39,678 nucleotides of DNA from a bacterium (GCA_013202285.1 JABMRV010000176.1:1-39678), one strand, 5' to 3'. Shown: positions 7,361 through 16,254, counted from the first letter of the stretch. Numbers and translations: made by a program. The notes: generated by a model not told the origin, from the letters alone.

Positions 7361-8248
7361 TCAGATGGCGATCCCAATCCCCAACCGCCAGACTGTACCC
7401 AGATTATTATTGAAGGGTGTTATAGAAACGTCGGCTCGGTATCGCTTAAGCTTGACGCCCGCTCCGAAACTTATACCGCGACTGTCGTGACCGGACATAT
7501 ATCCACCGCGGAGAAACAATACATCAGACCAATCCGTTTCCAAGCCAAGATGAATGTAACTGTCACCATCACGCATATTGGAGCCCTCAAGCGCGAAGAC
7601 AATCCCATATTGCTCAAAGTCCAGGTGTCGTGCCATACCGAAACGAAGCGTGGTTGGAAACGGTTCATCCATGTCATTATATAATTCCATATTCGACAAT
7701 GACATGCCTGCAGTCCAGTCCTCCTTATGCCATTTAATGCCTAAATCGAGAGCATGATAGTCATCCGATCTGTAACCGTATATATCCTCCAGGGCTGTCT
7801 TATAAACTGCTCCGATGGCTATATCTTCACTGATATTAATCCCGGTTCCACCGGCAAATACCACTTGATGGGAGGAGAAGTTTCCCTGGGGTGGTCCGGG
7901 AGACGTGCGCGCTTCAAAATCATCCATCCCCTGGTTGAAGTAATATACTCCCACTCCTCCCCATCCGGTTCGAAATCGAGCCCCTGCAAAACTGCCTCTG
8001 CTGTCCGCTATCCACCTGAAAACCTGAAATCCTATCTCATTCTGCTCTGTCGCAAGGAAAGCAGGATTCCACCATGCAGCCGCACCACCATGCGCATGAC
8101 TGACACCGGTCTCGCCCATCGCAATCTCGCGTGTGCCGTTGGGAATACTAATGAACAGTATGCTGTAACTGGTGTACTCGTCAGAAGCACTGACCGGCAG
8201 TGAAGAAACAGTTAACAGAATGATGATAATATATGTGATTGTTCGCAA
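7361..8248 (-). CDS. PorV/PorQ-like outer-membrane beta-barrel protein
   Basis: The protein has 295 residues. The start codon is TTG at 8248, with AGGAAG just upstream, and gives the signal peptide ending VSSLPVSAS. The mature start (SIPNGTREIAMGETGVSHAHGGAAAWWNPAFLA) is the hallmark of the PorV/PorQ/UPF0164 family: a conserved Gly-rich turn followed by WNPA. Alternating strands run to an aromatic or hydrophobic end (WRLGIGIAI), as expected for a FadL-like barrel. In Bacteroidetes, PorV shuttles type IX secretion cargo and PorQ is accessory. The family is also widespread outside T9SS, so the exact role is open. It lies 8 nt downstream of a second family member and a sorting-domain protein, suggesting one secretion-related operon. 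Confidence 0.85.
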   Translation of the reverse strand: MRTITYIIIILLTVSSLPVSASDEYTSYSILFISIPNGTREIAMGETGVSHAHGGAAAWWNPAFLATEQNEIGFQVFRWIADSRGSFAGARFRTGWGGVGVYYFNQGMDDFEARTSPGPPQGNFSSHQVVFAGGTGINISEDIAIGAVYKTALEDIYGYRSDDYHALDLGIKWHKEDWTAGMSLSNMELYNDMDEPFPTTLRFGMARHLDFEQYGIVFALEGSNMRDGDSYIHLGLETDWSDVLFLRGGYMSGHDSRGISFGAGVKLKRYRADVSITPFNNNLGTVWRLGIGIAI

Positions 8249-8256
8249 ATTTCTTC

Positions 8257-9231
8257 CTAAAATTCAAATGCGAGAGAGAACATGTGAGCGGCATCCGGAG
8301 CGATGTCCTCGATGTAGAATGCATAATCCAGACACGCTTTTCCATACGTAAGATCAAGGTCCAACCCGAAACCGAAGGTTAAAACCCTACTGTTATAACC
8401 TGTACGTAACGCAAACATCTGTTGTCTGTATTCAATCCCGAAGTGTGGTTCAAGAGCCTCTGAATCATCTCCGATTCGATCAGGATCGGCAATAACGTCC
8501 GAAACCAGCGTCAGGTCAGGCAGCGGATCCCATGCAGCGCCAACTCTCAACAGAACGGGGAAGTCATTCTCCTTAATGGATCTTTCGTCGCCCCAGAGTT
8601 CCGATGCCTGCCAAGTATATCCTGCTCCAAGGTCTCTTAGCTGCAAACCGAATCTCAGGTTCTCTAGAGCCTCATATCTTATGCCTAAATCGACCGACAT
8701 ACCCTTACCGAGAAGGTTCTTATCATCATCGAGAATATCCGGAACGTCACTTATCAACCATTTAATAGAAATCCCCACCGCTATCCTCGGATGAGGTTTC
8801 AGCGTAAAAGTACCATGTATCAGGTTTTCCGAGATCGACGACATTTCGAGTCTGTTGCCGTTGGAATCACGCAGATCAATTTCATCGACTCCCGCACGGA
8901 TTACACCAATAGCAAATCCCCCCATCGGTTTCAGAGGAGTGGAGAATCCTGCATACTTGATGCTGCGGTTAAGCGACATGAACCGGTAGGAAAAGATCGC
9001 CTGGCGGTTCTCTTGCTCGCGCAGACCTGCCGGGTTATAATACCAGTTCATCCCTCCACCGCCTAAGGCGGTGCCGCAATCCCCCATTGCTATGCGCTCA
9101 GCGCCCAGACCGAGACGCAGGAACGCCCCCGCCTGACCTCCCGGTTGGGCTGAAAACACTACTGTTGGAATTATAATATATACGAACAGCGCAATCGCTG
9201 TCAATCGTGCCGGATGTTTACCTCGATTCAT
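8257..9231 (-). CDS. PorV-like outer-membrane beta-barrel protein
   Basis: From ATG 9231 (GGAGC ribosome site upstream) the protein has 324 residues; an ATG at 9282 would run into the upstream gene. A signal peptide (LTAIALFVYIIIPTVVFSA) is followed by QPGGQAGAFLRLGLGAERIAMGDCGTALGGGGMNWYYNPAGL, the PorV family N-terminal signature. Repeated amphipathic strands follow, ending with Phe (FSLAFEF), a typical outer-membrane insertion signal. It is a divergent paralogue of the next gene. Being sandwiched between a sorting-domain protein and another PorV-like protein supports a role in export or surface anchoring, which is inference. Confidence 0.85.
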   Translation of the reverse strand: MNRGKHPARLTAIALFVYIIIPTVVFSAQPGGQAGAFLRLGLGAERIAMGDCGTALGGGGMNWYYNPAGLREQENRQAIFSYRFMSLNRSIKYAGFSTPLKPMGGFAIGVIRAGVDEIDLRDSNGNRLEMSSISENLIHGTFTLKPHPRIAVGISIKWLISDVPDILDDDKNLLGKGMSVDLGIRYEALENLRFGLQLRDLGAGYTWQASELWGDERSIKENDFPVLLRVGAAWDPLPDLTLVSDVIADPDRIGDDSEALEPHFGIEYRQQMFALRTGYNSRVLTFGFGLDLDLTYGKACLDYAFYIEDIAPDAAHMFSLAFEF

Positions 9232-9241
9232 TACACTGCTC

Positions 9242-10792
9242 CTAATCCATAACCATGATTTTTCCCCACCAACTGCTGCCACCGGTTTTTACACGGTAGA
9301 AATAGACACCGTTGGCAACTATTCTCCTCTGAGAATCCAGTCCATCCCAGATTATCGTACCGTAGCCAATCATATCACCAGCACCGTCTCCAGGCAGTAG
9401 CTTCAAGGTCTCATATACTTTCTCCATTGCGAAGTTGTAGATTGACAGGTTCACATTCATCTGACCGTTCACCGGAAGCTGAATTCGCGTGATATGCCCT
9501 CGTTCCGGTGAGAATGGATTGGGATAAGCATAAGTACTCGGTTCGCCTCCGACTCCGGCAGGTTGGTGTGCCCGGTGGATCCGCCATGTGTACTCCTCCT
9601 TACCGGCATCAAACCATCCTTTCGCCAGTCCGTCATCAGTTCCAATCCAGAGTGTATCTCCCACCGGCGTCACCGAATAGAAATTGACATATTCAAGCAG
9701 TTCACCGATGGTAGGGTCATAAATCGACTGGAGGGGACTATCCCCCCAGTTTAAGCCACGATCAAAGCTTATCCACAGCCCCCTGTCTGCGGCTACATAA
9801 ACAGTATCACCGCGGAAACCGAAATTATGAGCCTTCATGGGACCATATTTTTCAACGAGATACTCAACAAGATACTCGCCATTTAGCAAAACGGTAGAAT
9901 CCAGAGCCGTTGAATCAGAAAGAGCAACCCGCCAGTTTATGCCGTTGTCTCCACTGACACAAACTCCATAATACTCGGAAGCGCGTTCAGCCCTCCATGT
10001 AGCAGCCCAGATATAATTATTGTCCTCGGTCTCTTGAACTCCCAGTGCAGTGACGAAGTTGCCGGATATTGACGAAGTTACTCTCGGTATATGCTGGATA
10101 TTCATCCAGTTGATGCCTTCATCTAATGAAACATTCACACCTTCCGCAGTGCCTGCGATTAATACCCCGTCATGGAAAACCACGCTGAACGCCCGGTGAT
10201 TGTAATGACGAAATGCGCCGAATGGTTCGTCATCTGGAGGATTGATTACCCATTCGTCGCTTCCGTATGGCAGCTTCCTGAGACCACCTCCAAAGCTGGC
10301 AATCCAGACTGCTGAGTCGGAAAGAGCAATATCATAGATCAGGTTCTGAATGTTGGTGGTCGTCGGGTCATATTCAGTTTCGTCAGGTGAATCAACAGGC
10401 TGTGACATCCATGTCCATGTCTCGCCTTCATTTATCGAAAAACCCACTCCTCCTCCAGCGGGTTTCCAGCCGTATTCGGTATCCTCACTGTAAGCCGTCG
10501 CTGCCCAAATAGTATCATCCGTAATCGCTATTGCTGAGATACCACCCTGACCGATGCCATCAGCCTGGTCTATCACACTCCAGCCTCCAGTGAGGTGCAG
10601 TTCAACCAGTCCCTTACCGCTTCCCAACCAGAGGCTGCTATCATGCGGTATTATATCAATGATGCTGTTGGACGGAAGGCGAGCGCCTGACTCTATCTGG
10701 GCATCTATCCGATGATTACCCGGTAGAATCGCACTCATCGCCTGACTCGTTAGAAAGATGAGGATTAATCCTGTGAGGATTTTCAGTTTTAT
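9242..10792 (-). CDS. Secreted beta-propeller protein with C-terminal sorting/FlgD-like domain
   Basis: The first ATG (10738) gives 498 residues, but the frame stays open upstream and reads (M)KLKILTGLILIFLTSQA immediately before it. That is a clear signal peptide whose only possible starts are ATA at 10792 or 10810 or CTG at 10786; I place the start at 10792 with low certainty. The main body (about 20-400) has repeated blades with patterns such as SLWLGSGKGLVEL, TIWAATAYSED and LWIGTDDGLAKGW, typical of two-component-regulator or sialidase-like propellers. Residues 410-498 begin AYPNPFSPERG and end NGVYFYRVKTGGSSWWGKIMVMD, a type A C-terminal sorting or FlgD-like Ig domain. The protein is expected to be secreted, perhaps by the machinery to which the adjacent PorV-like proteins belong. 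Confidence 0.8.
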   Translation of the reverse strand: MKLKILTGLILIFLTSQAMSAILPGNHRIDAQIESGARLPSNSIIDIIPHDSSLWLGSGKGLVELHLTGGWSVIDQADGIGQGGISAIAITDDTIWAATAYSEDTEYGWKPAGGGVGFSINEGETWTWMSQPVDSPDETEYDPTTTNIQNLIYDIALSDSAVWIASFGGGLRKLPYGSDEWVINPPDDEPFGAFRHYNHRAFSVVFHDGVLIAGTAEGVNVSLDEGINWMNIQHIPRVTSSISGNFVTALGVQETEDNNYIWAATWRAERASEYYGVCVSGDNGINWRVALSDSTALDSTVLLNGEYLVEYLVEKYGPMKAHNFGFRGDTVYVAADRGLWISFDRGLNWGDSPLQSIYDPTIGELLEYVNFYSVTPVGDTLWIGTDDGLAKGWFDAGKEEYTWRIHRAHQPAGVGGEPSTYAYPNPFSPERGHITRIQLPVNGQMNVNLSIYNFAMEKVYETLKLLPGDGAGDMIGYGTIIWDGLDSQRRIVANGVYFYRVKTGGSSWWGKIMVMD

Positions 10793-10904
10793 CGCTTCAA
10801 ATGTTTGTATCGGTCTTTCTCCGGATTTGTTATCAAGTTACTAAGACTACTTAGTTATTAACACTACTTTGTTAAGTATCCCGGAAGGGGATTACGATGA
10901 ATAG

Positions 10905-10924
10905 CCACCGGCGTCAGCCGGTGG
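10905..10924. repeat. Strong hairpin CCACCGGC-GTCA-GCCGGTGG
   Basis: A perfect 8-bp GC-rich stem with a four-base loop, about 110 nt upstream of the propeller gene start. No T-run follows on either strand, so it is not a standard intrinsic terminator. It is the first of three hairpins in the 10.8-11.17 kb intergenic stretch, which holds no gene I can support. Confidence 0.8.
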
Positions 10925-11052
10925 TCAAGAATGTACATTACACCCCTGATCCTGAAGGGATTGCCCATAACGAATTCTTTGAATTATTTATATTCGTCGT
11001 TCCGGTGGAACAGTCTGTCAGAGAGTAGCGAATTCTGTCTCATTGCCTGCTG

Positions 11053-11114
11053 GCAGACGCCCCCGTCTGCAAGAAATAACAACAACTTGGCTGGAAGACG
11101 AGGGCGTCTTCCAG
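11053..11114. repeat. Pair of adjacent tetraloop hairpins with G/C-complementary loops
   Basis: Hairpin one is GCAGACG-CCCC-CGTCTGC (11053-11070). Hairpin two is CTGGAAGACG-AGGG-CGTCTTCCAG (11091-11114), a perfect 10-bp stem. The two share the core GACG/CGTC and are 20 nt apart. The loops CCCC and AGGG could pair with each other. The following bases up to 11160 contain a half-copy of the GTCATTCCCGCGCAG repeat arm in inverted orientation. Confidence 0.85.
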
Positions 11115-11170
11115 CGGAAAGATAACATTCTCGGACACTCTGCTGCGCGGGAATGACAAGTCTACTAATC

Positions 11171-12394
11171 CTAATACAACACAAACCTTTCTTCCGCCGT
11201 TAGCAAAGGTTTTGTTCTATATCTACCATAGTTCATATTCTCCCGAGGCGGCATAAATATAAGCGTGTTATAATATGTCTCACCTGATTGCGGCGACAGG
11301 TCTGTTGGAGTCCAGGCAAACGTATATAAAATTCCGGTCTTGGCAGTATCAACCACCGTGAAACCGGCATGGAACTTCCAATCCCCGGCAATAGAACCAG
11401 GATAAGAGCCGTCATCGAAATATGTCCGCTCTAATATCACTCCGGCAGTATCGCTTAAAACCAGTTCTAATCCTCCCAGGTCTCCAACACCCTGATCGTC
11501 GTTCACGATGATCCTGTACTCAAACGTATCAGATCCTGTTTCCGGAAGCCAGACGGTATCGGGTCCGGCTACCTCTGTCACTCGCGGAGGCAGGTTCTCA
11601 AGCCATACCGTATAATAATCGCTCGCTACGGGTTGATGTATCTGATTAAGGTAATGATCGTAAACCCTGATGCAGAATGGATGTTCGCCGGTTGGTAATC
11701 TCGCCGCGACCGACGAGGCTCCCAACTCCCATGTATTCTCACCTCCATACGTCATAAGATGCTGACGGTCGAACCATTCCCCTAACAGCAATTCCACACG
11801 GACAATATCATCCAAGCCATTTGAATCGGCTACAACCACATTGAATGGATCAGCCATGACTCCACTCAAAACGGAATCAGGATACTCAATATCAAAAATT
11901 TGTGGAAGTGAATTATTGCTGAGTGTAATTATCATTTCGAGAGTGTCCGGCGGTTCACCTCCCGATAGAGCGAAGAGAAAGTGATATTCACCCTCATGAA
12001 TGGCAAAGAGCGAATTAATCCTCCGCGTATAGACCGCATTCCCCGGGATCTGGTCGCCGCTGATGGAATCAGCAAATCCAGCAGCATCTTCCCAGCGACC
12101 GTAACTGCCGTCATCATACAATCTGAAATGTGTGGATACCTGCTCGCTTCTTATCTGGCACAGCATCTCACGCCCTGCGGCGATATTTGGTGGATAGACA
12201 CTGATTGAAATCGTATGCATCCATTCCGAATTCACGATCCAGATGCTGTCCAGTACTACCGCGTTCAGCCCCTTCTCGTGCGGATCAGGTATAGGCGTAC
12301 TGATAGGATCGGAACATCCTGACAGTAATAATAAGCATATAACGGCAGAAATAACAGCCGTAGTCGTGCTGTTCATACGAATAAGATATTTCAT
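11171..12394 (-). CDS. Large lipoprotein with Ig-like repeats
   Basis: From ATG 12394 the protein has 407 residues (an ATG at 12376 is equally possible; an upstream one at 12445 would put 17 odd residues before the signal). The signal peptide ends LLLLSGC. The mature protein contains repeated beta-sandwich modules of about 100 residues: one at about 45-140 with the phrase YDDGSYGRWED.AGFADSISGDQIPGNAVYTRR, another at about 150-265, and a third at 270-380 where FDDGSYPGSIAGDWKFHAGF repeats the same 'DDG...GD' signature seen in the first. The module echoes choice-of-anchor or Ig-like domains of FCB lipoproteins. No catalytic motif was seen. It stands alone between repeat-rich DNA and DUF1015. 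Confidence 0.7.
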   Translation of the reverse strand: MKYLIRMNSTTTAVISAVICLLLLSGCSDPISTPIPDPHEKGLNAVVLDSIWIVNSEWMHTISISVYPPNIAAGREMLCQIRSEQVSTHFRLYDDGSYGRWEDAAGFADSISGDQIPGNAVYTRRINSLFAIHEGEYHFLFALSGGEPPDTLEMIITLSNNSLPQIFDIEYPDSVLSGVMADPFNVVVADSNGLDDIVRVELLLGEWFDRQHLMTYGGENTWELGASSVAARLPTGEHPFCIRVYDHYLNQIHQPVASDYYTVWLENLPPRVTEVAGPDTVWLPETGSDTFEYRIIVNDDQGVGDLGGLELVLSDTAGVILERTYFDDGSYPGSIAGDWKFHAGFTVVDTAKTGILYTFAWTPTDLSPQSGETYYNTLIFMPPRENMNYGRYRTKPLLTAEERFVLY

Positions 12395-12684
12395 TAGAGG
12401 TTTTGGATGACAGAGTTTATGAGGGTGTTCAGGCGTCACGGGCAACCTTTGGTAAAGCCGTTGAAAAATCAGTTACATTTGTCTGAAAATCGTAGCTAAA
12501 GTCGCTTGGACACCTCGCAGTTGATTGAAGGGTGAAACAGTACATCGGTTAACAGCTTAACTTCAGTAATATATAACCAGTATCCCATAAATACAAGGTT
12601 TCTCTTCACAAGATGTTATACGATTTGAATCGCAGTCAGTTCCGGGAAACCGTCTTCCTGTCTAATGCGAATATTACTCTCTTA

Positions 12685-14043
12685 TTACTCGGTCTCATAA
12701 ACGGCAAGCCCCATGCTCTTATCTATCTGCATCTTCATCATGACCATTCCGGTCAGCAGTTTGGGAAAGAAATCAGTCGATTTCTGCGGCATCCGTTCAC
12801 CTGCCAGTGCAATCTCACGCACCTGATCGATACGGGTTGCATTCAAAAGGAACGCTGCTTGATTTCCCTCGTTGCCGATGAGATCAAGCGCCTCATCCCG
12901 CCCGCGTATATAATGAACGTTGCTGTATGAGGCGAGTTTCGCTGCATCGATGCCCAGCAGCTTTTCAAGTAAGGCAGTATGCAGAACTGTCACATCGAGA
13001 CGACGCCAGGTCTCGGAATGTTCACCCTCGACGATTCTGTCCATCGATGTCGGATCCTTAAGAGTCAACAACCTGTAACCGTCCAGCCCTTCCGCAGCAA
13101 AACCGAAGACTGAACGACCGTTTTTGTCAGCCTCATCCAGCGCCGCGTACAATGCCGATCGTTCGGCGTACTCATCAATATCAAAGTCGGGAGCAGCCTT
13201 GGCAAGGAAAGAATTGGGATTAAAACCATCAAGCGAATGAACGAGCCGATGTGTCGGTAGCACTGCAAGACCCGGATCATGCATGTTAACCAGTGTCATC
13301 ATGCGGTGTGTGAATGTTTCCGCCTTTGCCTGTATCGGTTCCTTCCAGTTGCGCTCCATACAATAATTCATATAATCAACTGCGGTCTCATATCGATGAT
13401 GTCCGTCAGCTATGAAGAGTTCCAATTCCTCAAAAAGTTCAGCAATATCTTTAATGAATCCCGGCGAAGTGATGCGATACAACCGATGGATGGCGCCGAA
13501 ATCGTCATTAACCTCCATGATCGGCGAAGCCATCATCAGTTCATCATCGAGCATCTTGTTGATTTTGTTCTCCGGTTCATCGTATAGCATGAAAATCTGA
13601 CCGTCATTCGCCTCAGTCGCCTGCATCAATTTCAACCTGTCCTTCTTGGGACCCGACAGTGTCTTCTCATGTGCCCGTACTTTTGCATCCTTGTCATCGA
13701 GGTTTACCAGGACGATAAGTCCCTTGCGGACGAAAGTTTGCTCATCAACCGTGTATTCCTGATGATAAGGATAAATCGCCGGCCCGCCTTCTCTTATCAA
13801 TATTCGGTCTTCAATCCAACTGTTCCAAAAATTCGCCCCCCGAGTGTATTTGTTATCGTTGGGATTGTCCAGATCTCGTGACTTCCCCATGATAATCCGT
13901 ACGATATTATTCTCATGGCGTTCATAATATTCATCCTGCAGTTTTTCGTCGATCTTGTCATACGGCTGAGTAACCACTTTGCTTAAATCGTCAACTTCAG
14001 CCTTGTTATATCGATAACCTCTGAATGATGCAATCTCTGCCAT
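12685..14043 (-). CDS. DUF1015 family protein
   Basis: The protein has 452 residues, close to the family length of 400-450. It shows the DUF1015 landmarks: IASFRGYRYNKAEVDDLSKVVTQPYDKID at the start, NNIVRIIMG, a middle FIADGHHRYETAVDYMNY motif (residues 213-230), and a C-terminal GNEGNQAAFLLNATRIDQVREIALAGERMPQKSTDFFPKLLTGMVM. The conserved His-His-Arg and Lys-Ser-Thr patches suggest a catalytic or nucleotide-binding role, but the function is unproven. In many bacteria this family is found beside serA and serC, and here too both follow upstream on the same strand, so a link to serine metabolism is a reasonable inference. An AAGGAAAA ribosome site precedes the ATG. Confidence 0.88.
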   Translation of the reverse strand: MAEIASFRGYRYNKAEVDDLSKVVTQPYDKIDEKLQDEYYERHENNIVRIIMGKSRDLDNPNDNKYTRGANFWNSWIEDRILIREGGPAIYPYHQEYTVDEQTFVRKGLIVLVNLDDKDAKVRAHEKTLSGPKKDRLKLMQATEANDGQIFMLYDEPENKINKMLDDELMMASPIMEVNDDFGAIHRLYRITSPGFIKDIAELFEELELFIADGHHRYETAVDYMNYCMERNWKEPIQAKAETFTHRMMTLVNMHDPGLAVLPTHRLVHSLDGFNPNSFLAKAAPDFDIDEYAERSALYAALDEADKNGRSVFGFAAEGLDGYRLLTLKDPTSMDRIVEGEHSETWRRLDVTVLHTALLEKLLGIDAAKLASYSNVHYIRGRDEALDLIGNEGNQAAFLLNATRIDQVREIALAGERMPQKSTDFFPKLLTGMVMMKMQIDKSMGLAVYETE

Positions 14044-14070
14044 TAGTTTTCCTTATGATATTATGAGTGT

Positions 14071-14201
14071 GTTGAAAAAGTTCTATCATGTCATTCCCGC
14101 GCTACTTTGTCATTCCCGCTACTTTAGTCATTCCCGCGCAGGCGGGAATCCAGACAAGTTATTGTTATTTTTAGGATTCAGGCTTTCGTCGGAATGATAA
14201 C
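14071..14201. repeat. REP-like palindrome doublet with reiterated head, copy B
   Basis: This copy shares with the copy near 6885 the lead GTTGAAAAAGT, the arm GTCATTCCCGC (three times, at about 14090, 14109 and 14127), the palindrome ATTCCCGC-GCAG-GCGGGAAT and the spacer CCAGACAAGTTATTGTTATTT. It ends in an inverted diverged half (GGCTTTCGTCGGAATGAT). It lies just upstream of the DUF1015 gene. Confidence 0.88.
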
Positions 14202-14255
14202 ATTAGATGAAATCCTTCAGATCCGGTACATTCTCAATAAGTACTACTTAGATCT

Positions 14256-14275
14256 CATCCCGAAGCTTCGGGATG
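14256..14275. repeat. Perfect 20-bp palindrome CATCCCGAAGCTTCGGGATG
   Basis: A perfectly self-complementary sequence with no loop, followed by ACACAACAAAA. It lies 30 nt beyond the stop of the small sorting-domain gene (minus strand). It resembles the REP family arms (CATCCC...GGGATG) and could serve as a weak terminator or as another repeat unit. Confidence 0.8.
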
Positions 14276-14304
14276 ACACAACAAAATCTGCGTAAAGAAA
14301 CTCG

Positions 14305-15048
14305 TCATTTCAGCAGCACTAACCTCTCTACCTCACGCTGTCTGCCACCCGTGAGGACTACCATGTAAAGCCCGTTCACTAAATTAGCTCCATCCAAAAC
14401 CATCCGATGCCGACCAACGTTCAGTGTTCCATCGAAGAGCCGCTTTACCTCTCGACCGGAGACATCGCAAAGACTCAGAACCACATCAGCCCTGCGGGTA
14501 AGGGAGAAAGCAACCGTGCAATGAGAATTGAACGGGTTGGGATATATCTCCTCTAATTGGAAATCTATGGGAGAAGCAGGCGAACCTGATTCATCAACTC
14601 CGAGCGTTACTTCAATTATAATGAAAGCATCGGTGTGGTAGATCATTGAACCGGGTTCAAGAAACTCGACAGACATCTCCAATTCCCAGTGATGAACCGG
14701 GTCCCAGTAGAGCAATGTAATCTCTTGACCCTCAAGAAAACCTTCAATCTCATCGGTATATGGATCATCACCCCAGCCTGCAAGACCCCAACCGTTCTGA
14801 GAATCAGGATCCAGAACTGATCTTCCGCCTATATGACCATCCGGAGTAAAACATGCCAGTTCAGAACCTTCAACGACCTCCATACCGTAAATATCTCTTA
14901 CGAGTATTAGCATATTTGTACTTGTTCGGGTCGGGTCGGGCCAATGGTTGTCAATATGATGAATAGGTTTAGCGATCACTCGCCCGGTCTCAAGAGTAAA
15001 TGGCAGTAAGACCAGAGACAGGATAAGTACCGATCTAAGAACATTCAT
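14305..15048 (-). CDS. Secreted protein with C-terminal sorting domain (T9SS type A-like)
   Basis: The protein has 247 residues. A signal peptide (VLILSLVLLPFTLETGRVIA) is followed by a beta domain of about 130 residues (TNMLILVRDIYGMEVVEGSELACFTPDGHIGG ... WELEMSVEF) typical of small secreted FCB proteins. A linker leads to FQLEEIYPNPFNSHCTVAFSLTRRADVVLSLCDVSGREVKRL..GRHRMVLDGANLVNGLYMVVL, which is the standard type A C-terminal sorting domain. The ATG has GAGGAAG 6 nt upstream. Its passenger role is unknown. It lies between DUF1015 and serA on the same strand, but a terminator-like hairpin separates it from serA. Confidence 0.82.
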   Translation of the reverse strand: MNVLRSVLILSLVLLPFTLETGRVIAKPIHHIDNHWPDPTRTSTNMLILVRDIYGMEVVEGSELACFTPDGHIGGRSVLDPDSQNGWGLAGWGDDPYTDEIEGFLEGQEITLLYWDPVHHWELEMSVEFLEPGSMIYHTDAFIIIEVTLGVDESGSPASPIDFQLEEIYPNPFNSHCTVAFSLTRRADVVLSLCDVSGREVKRLFDGTLNVGRHRMVLDGANLVNGLYMVVLTGGRQREVERLVLLK

Positions 15049-15171
15049 GGTAACTTCCTCTGAACATTTATATCCAATAATTCCATACCATATAAAATAA
15101 ACGATTTCCCTCGTGGAGTCAAGTCTTTTAGAAGAGGCAATATCAAGTCAGCCGGCACGCAATAATAGAAA

Positions 15172-15195
15172 GCCCGATCATTTAACTGACCGGGC
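15172..15195 (-). terminator. Rho-independent terminator downstream of serA
   Basis: On the minus strand the sequence reads GCCCGGTCA-GTTAAA-TGATCGGGC followed by TTTCTATTATT. The stem has nine positions with one mismatch. It lies about 57 nt past the serA stop, and its orientation fits the end of the serC-serA transcript. Confidence 0.75.
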
Positions 15196-15208
15196 AATTA
15201 AAACTATA

Positions 15209-15229
15209 CCCGGTTTCGGAGAAACCGGG
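15209..15229. repeat. Perfect hairpin CCCGGTTTC-GGA-GAAACCGGG
   Basis: A nine-base-pair perfect stem with a three-base loop, between the serA stop and the terminator hairpin. No T-run follows it on the minus strand (GTATAGTTT). It may be a first terminator stem or one more dispersed palindrome. Confidence 0.75.
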
Positions 15230-15251
15230 CTACAAATCAATGAACTCAATA

Positions 15252-16148
15252 TTACTTGAAAAAATCAATCAGCAGCGAGGCGATTTCCAGACCGATTCTG
15301 GCTTGAGCCTCACCGGTCGATGCACCTATATGCGGCGTTACACTGACCTTCGGATGACCGACCAGATCTGCCTTCGGCTCAGGTTCGCCCACGAAGACAT
15401 CCACACCGGCGCCTGTAAGCTTTCCCTCATTCAAGGCGGTAATCAGAGCATCTTCATCAACCGTACCGCCGCGTGAGCAGTTGATTAGGAAAGCGCCGTC
15501 CCTCATCGAGGTAAACTCAGCACCGCTCAACACGAAACCTGCCGGATCGACCGGTATGTGCAGGGACAGGTAGTCAGCCTGCGCCAGTACATCCTGTTTC
15601 GGGAGTAGAGTCACATCCAGATCGACCGATTCAACGTATGGATCGTATGCTATAACCTTCATACCAAGCGCCAGCGCCTTCTTTGCCAGCGATTGACCGA
15701 TCCTGCCGATACCAAGTATTCCGAGTGTTTTCCCGGCAATCTCGCTTCCCTTGTACTGTTTCTTGTTCCACTGACCGTTACGCATGGTCAGGTTTGCCGG
15801 TACAATATGACGAGCGAGTGCGAACATGTGAGCCATAGCCAGCTCTGCTACAGAATCAGAACTCGCTGCCGGTGTGTTCATGACCTTTACACCCTTCTCT
15901 TCGGCATACTTGACGTCGATGTTATCCACACCGACGCCGCCGCGGACGATTGCTTTCAGATTGGGAATCCCCGCGTCGATTATATTTTCACGTACTTTCG
16001 TTGCGCTGCGGACGACGATTGCGTCATATTCAGCGATTCGACTCTCCAGTTCGTCTTGTGGAATCTTTGTATCTGATACTTCATGTCCGGCATCTCGCAG
16101 TATCTGCATACCTTCAGCGGACATACCGTCGTTTACTAATATTTTCAA
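15252..16148 (-). CDS. serA: D-3-phosphoglycerate dehydrogenase, short form
   Basis: First step of serine synthesis: oxidation of 3-phosphoglycerate with NAD. The 298 residues contain the nucleotide-binding fingerprint GIGRIG at 146-151 with an acidic residue at the end of the next strand (YDP), and the catalytic trio Arg226 (CSRGG), Glu255 (GEPE) and His273 (PHIGAS). The N-terminal substrate segment KAIVRGGVGVDNID is intact. The protein ends at the second part of the substrate domain, so the regulatory ACT domain found in longer SerA proteins is absent and serine feedback by that route is not expected. The first codon is TTG at 16148 with AGGAG 7 nt upstream. serC lies upstream on the same strand, with a short repeat tract between. 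Confidence 0.92.
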   Translation of the reverse strand: MKILVNDGMSAEGMQILRDAGHEVSDTKIPQDELESRIAEYDAIVVRSATKVRENIIDAGIPNLKAIVRGGVGVDNIDVKYAEEKGVKVMNTPAASSDSVAELAMAHMFALARHIVPANLTMRNGQWNKKQYKGSEIAGKTLGILGIGRIGQSLAKKALALGMKVIAYDPYVESVDLDVTLLPKQDVLAQADYLSLHIPVDPAGFVLSGAEFTSMRDGAFLINCSRGGTVDEDALITALNEGKLTGAGVDVFVGEPEPKADLVGHPKVSVTPHIGASTGEAQARIGLEIASLLIDFFK

Positions 16149-16217
16149 ATTTTATCTCCTTTACTGTTAGTAAGTAAAAAAGTGAGAAAACACTGAATAA
16201 GAAAAAGTGTTTTTTGA

Positions 16218-16250
16218 TTTCTTTCACACTTTCATACTTTCACACTTTCG
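16218..16250. repeat. CTTTCACACTTT low-complexity repeat
   Basis: Reiterations of TTTCACACT / TTTCATACT lie between serA and serC. The 17-nt string TTTCTTTCACACTTTCA at 16218-16234 recurs exactly, inverted, at 38174-38190, and a close relative lies at 35881-35900. The tract has no coding role here. Confidence 0.7.
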
Positions 16251-16254
16251 AACT

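Noticed and set aside
15252-16148. SerA read as truncated by mutation
   Set aside because: The catalytic and nucleotide motifs are complete and the end is clean. ACT-less SerA of this length is a known natural form.
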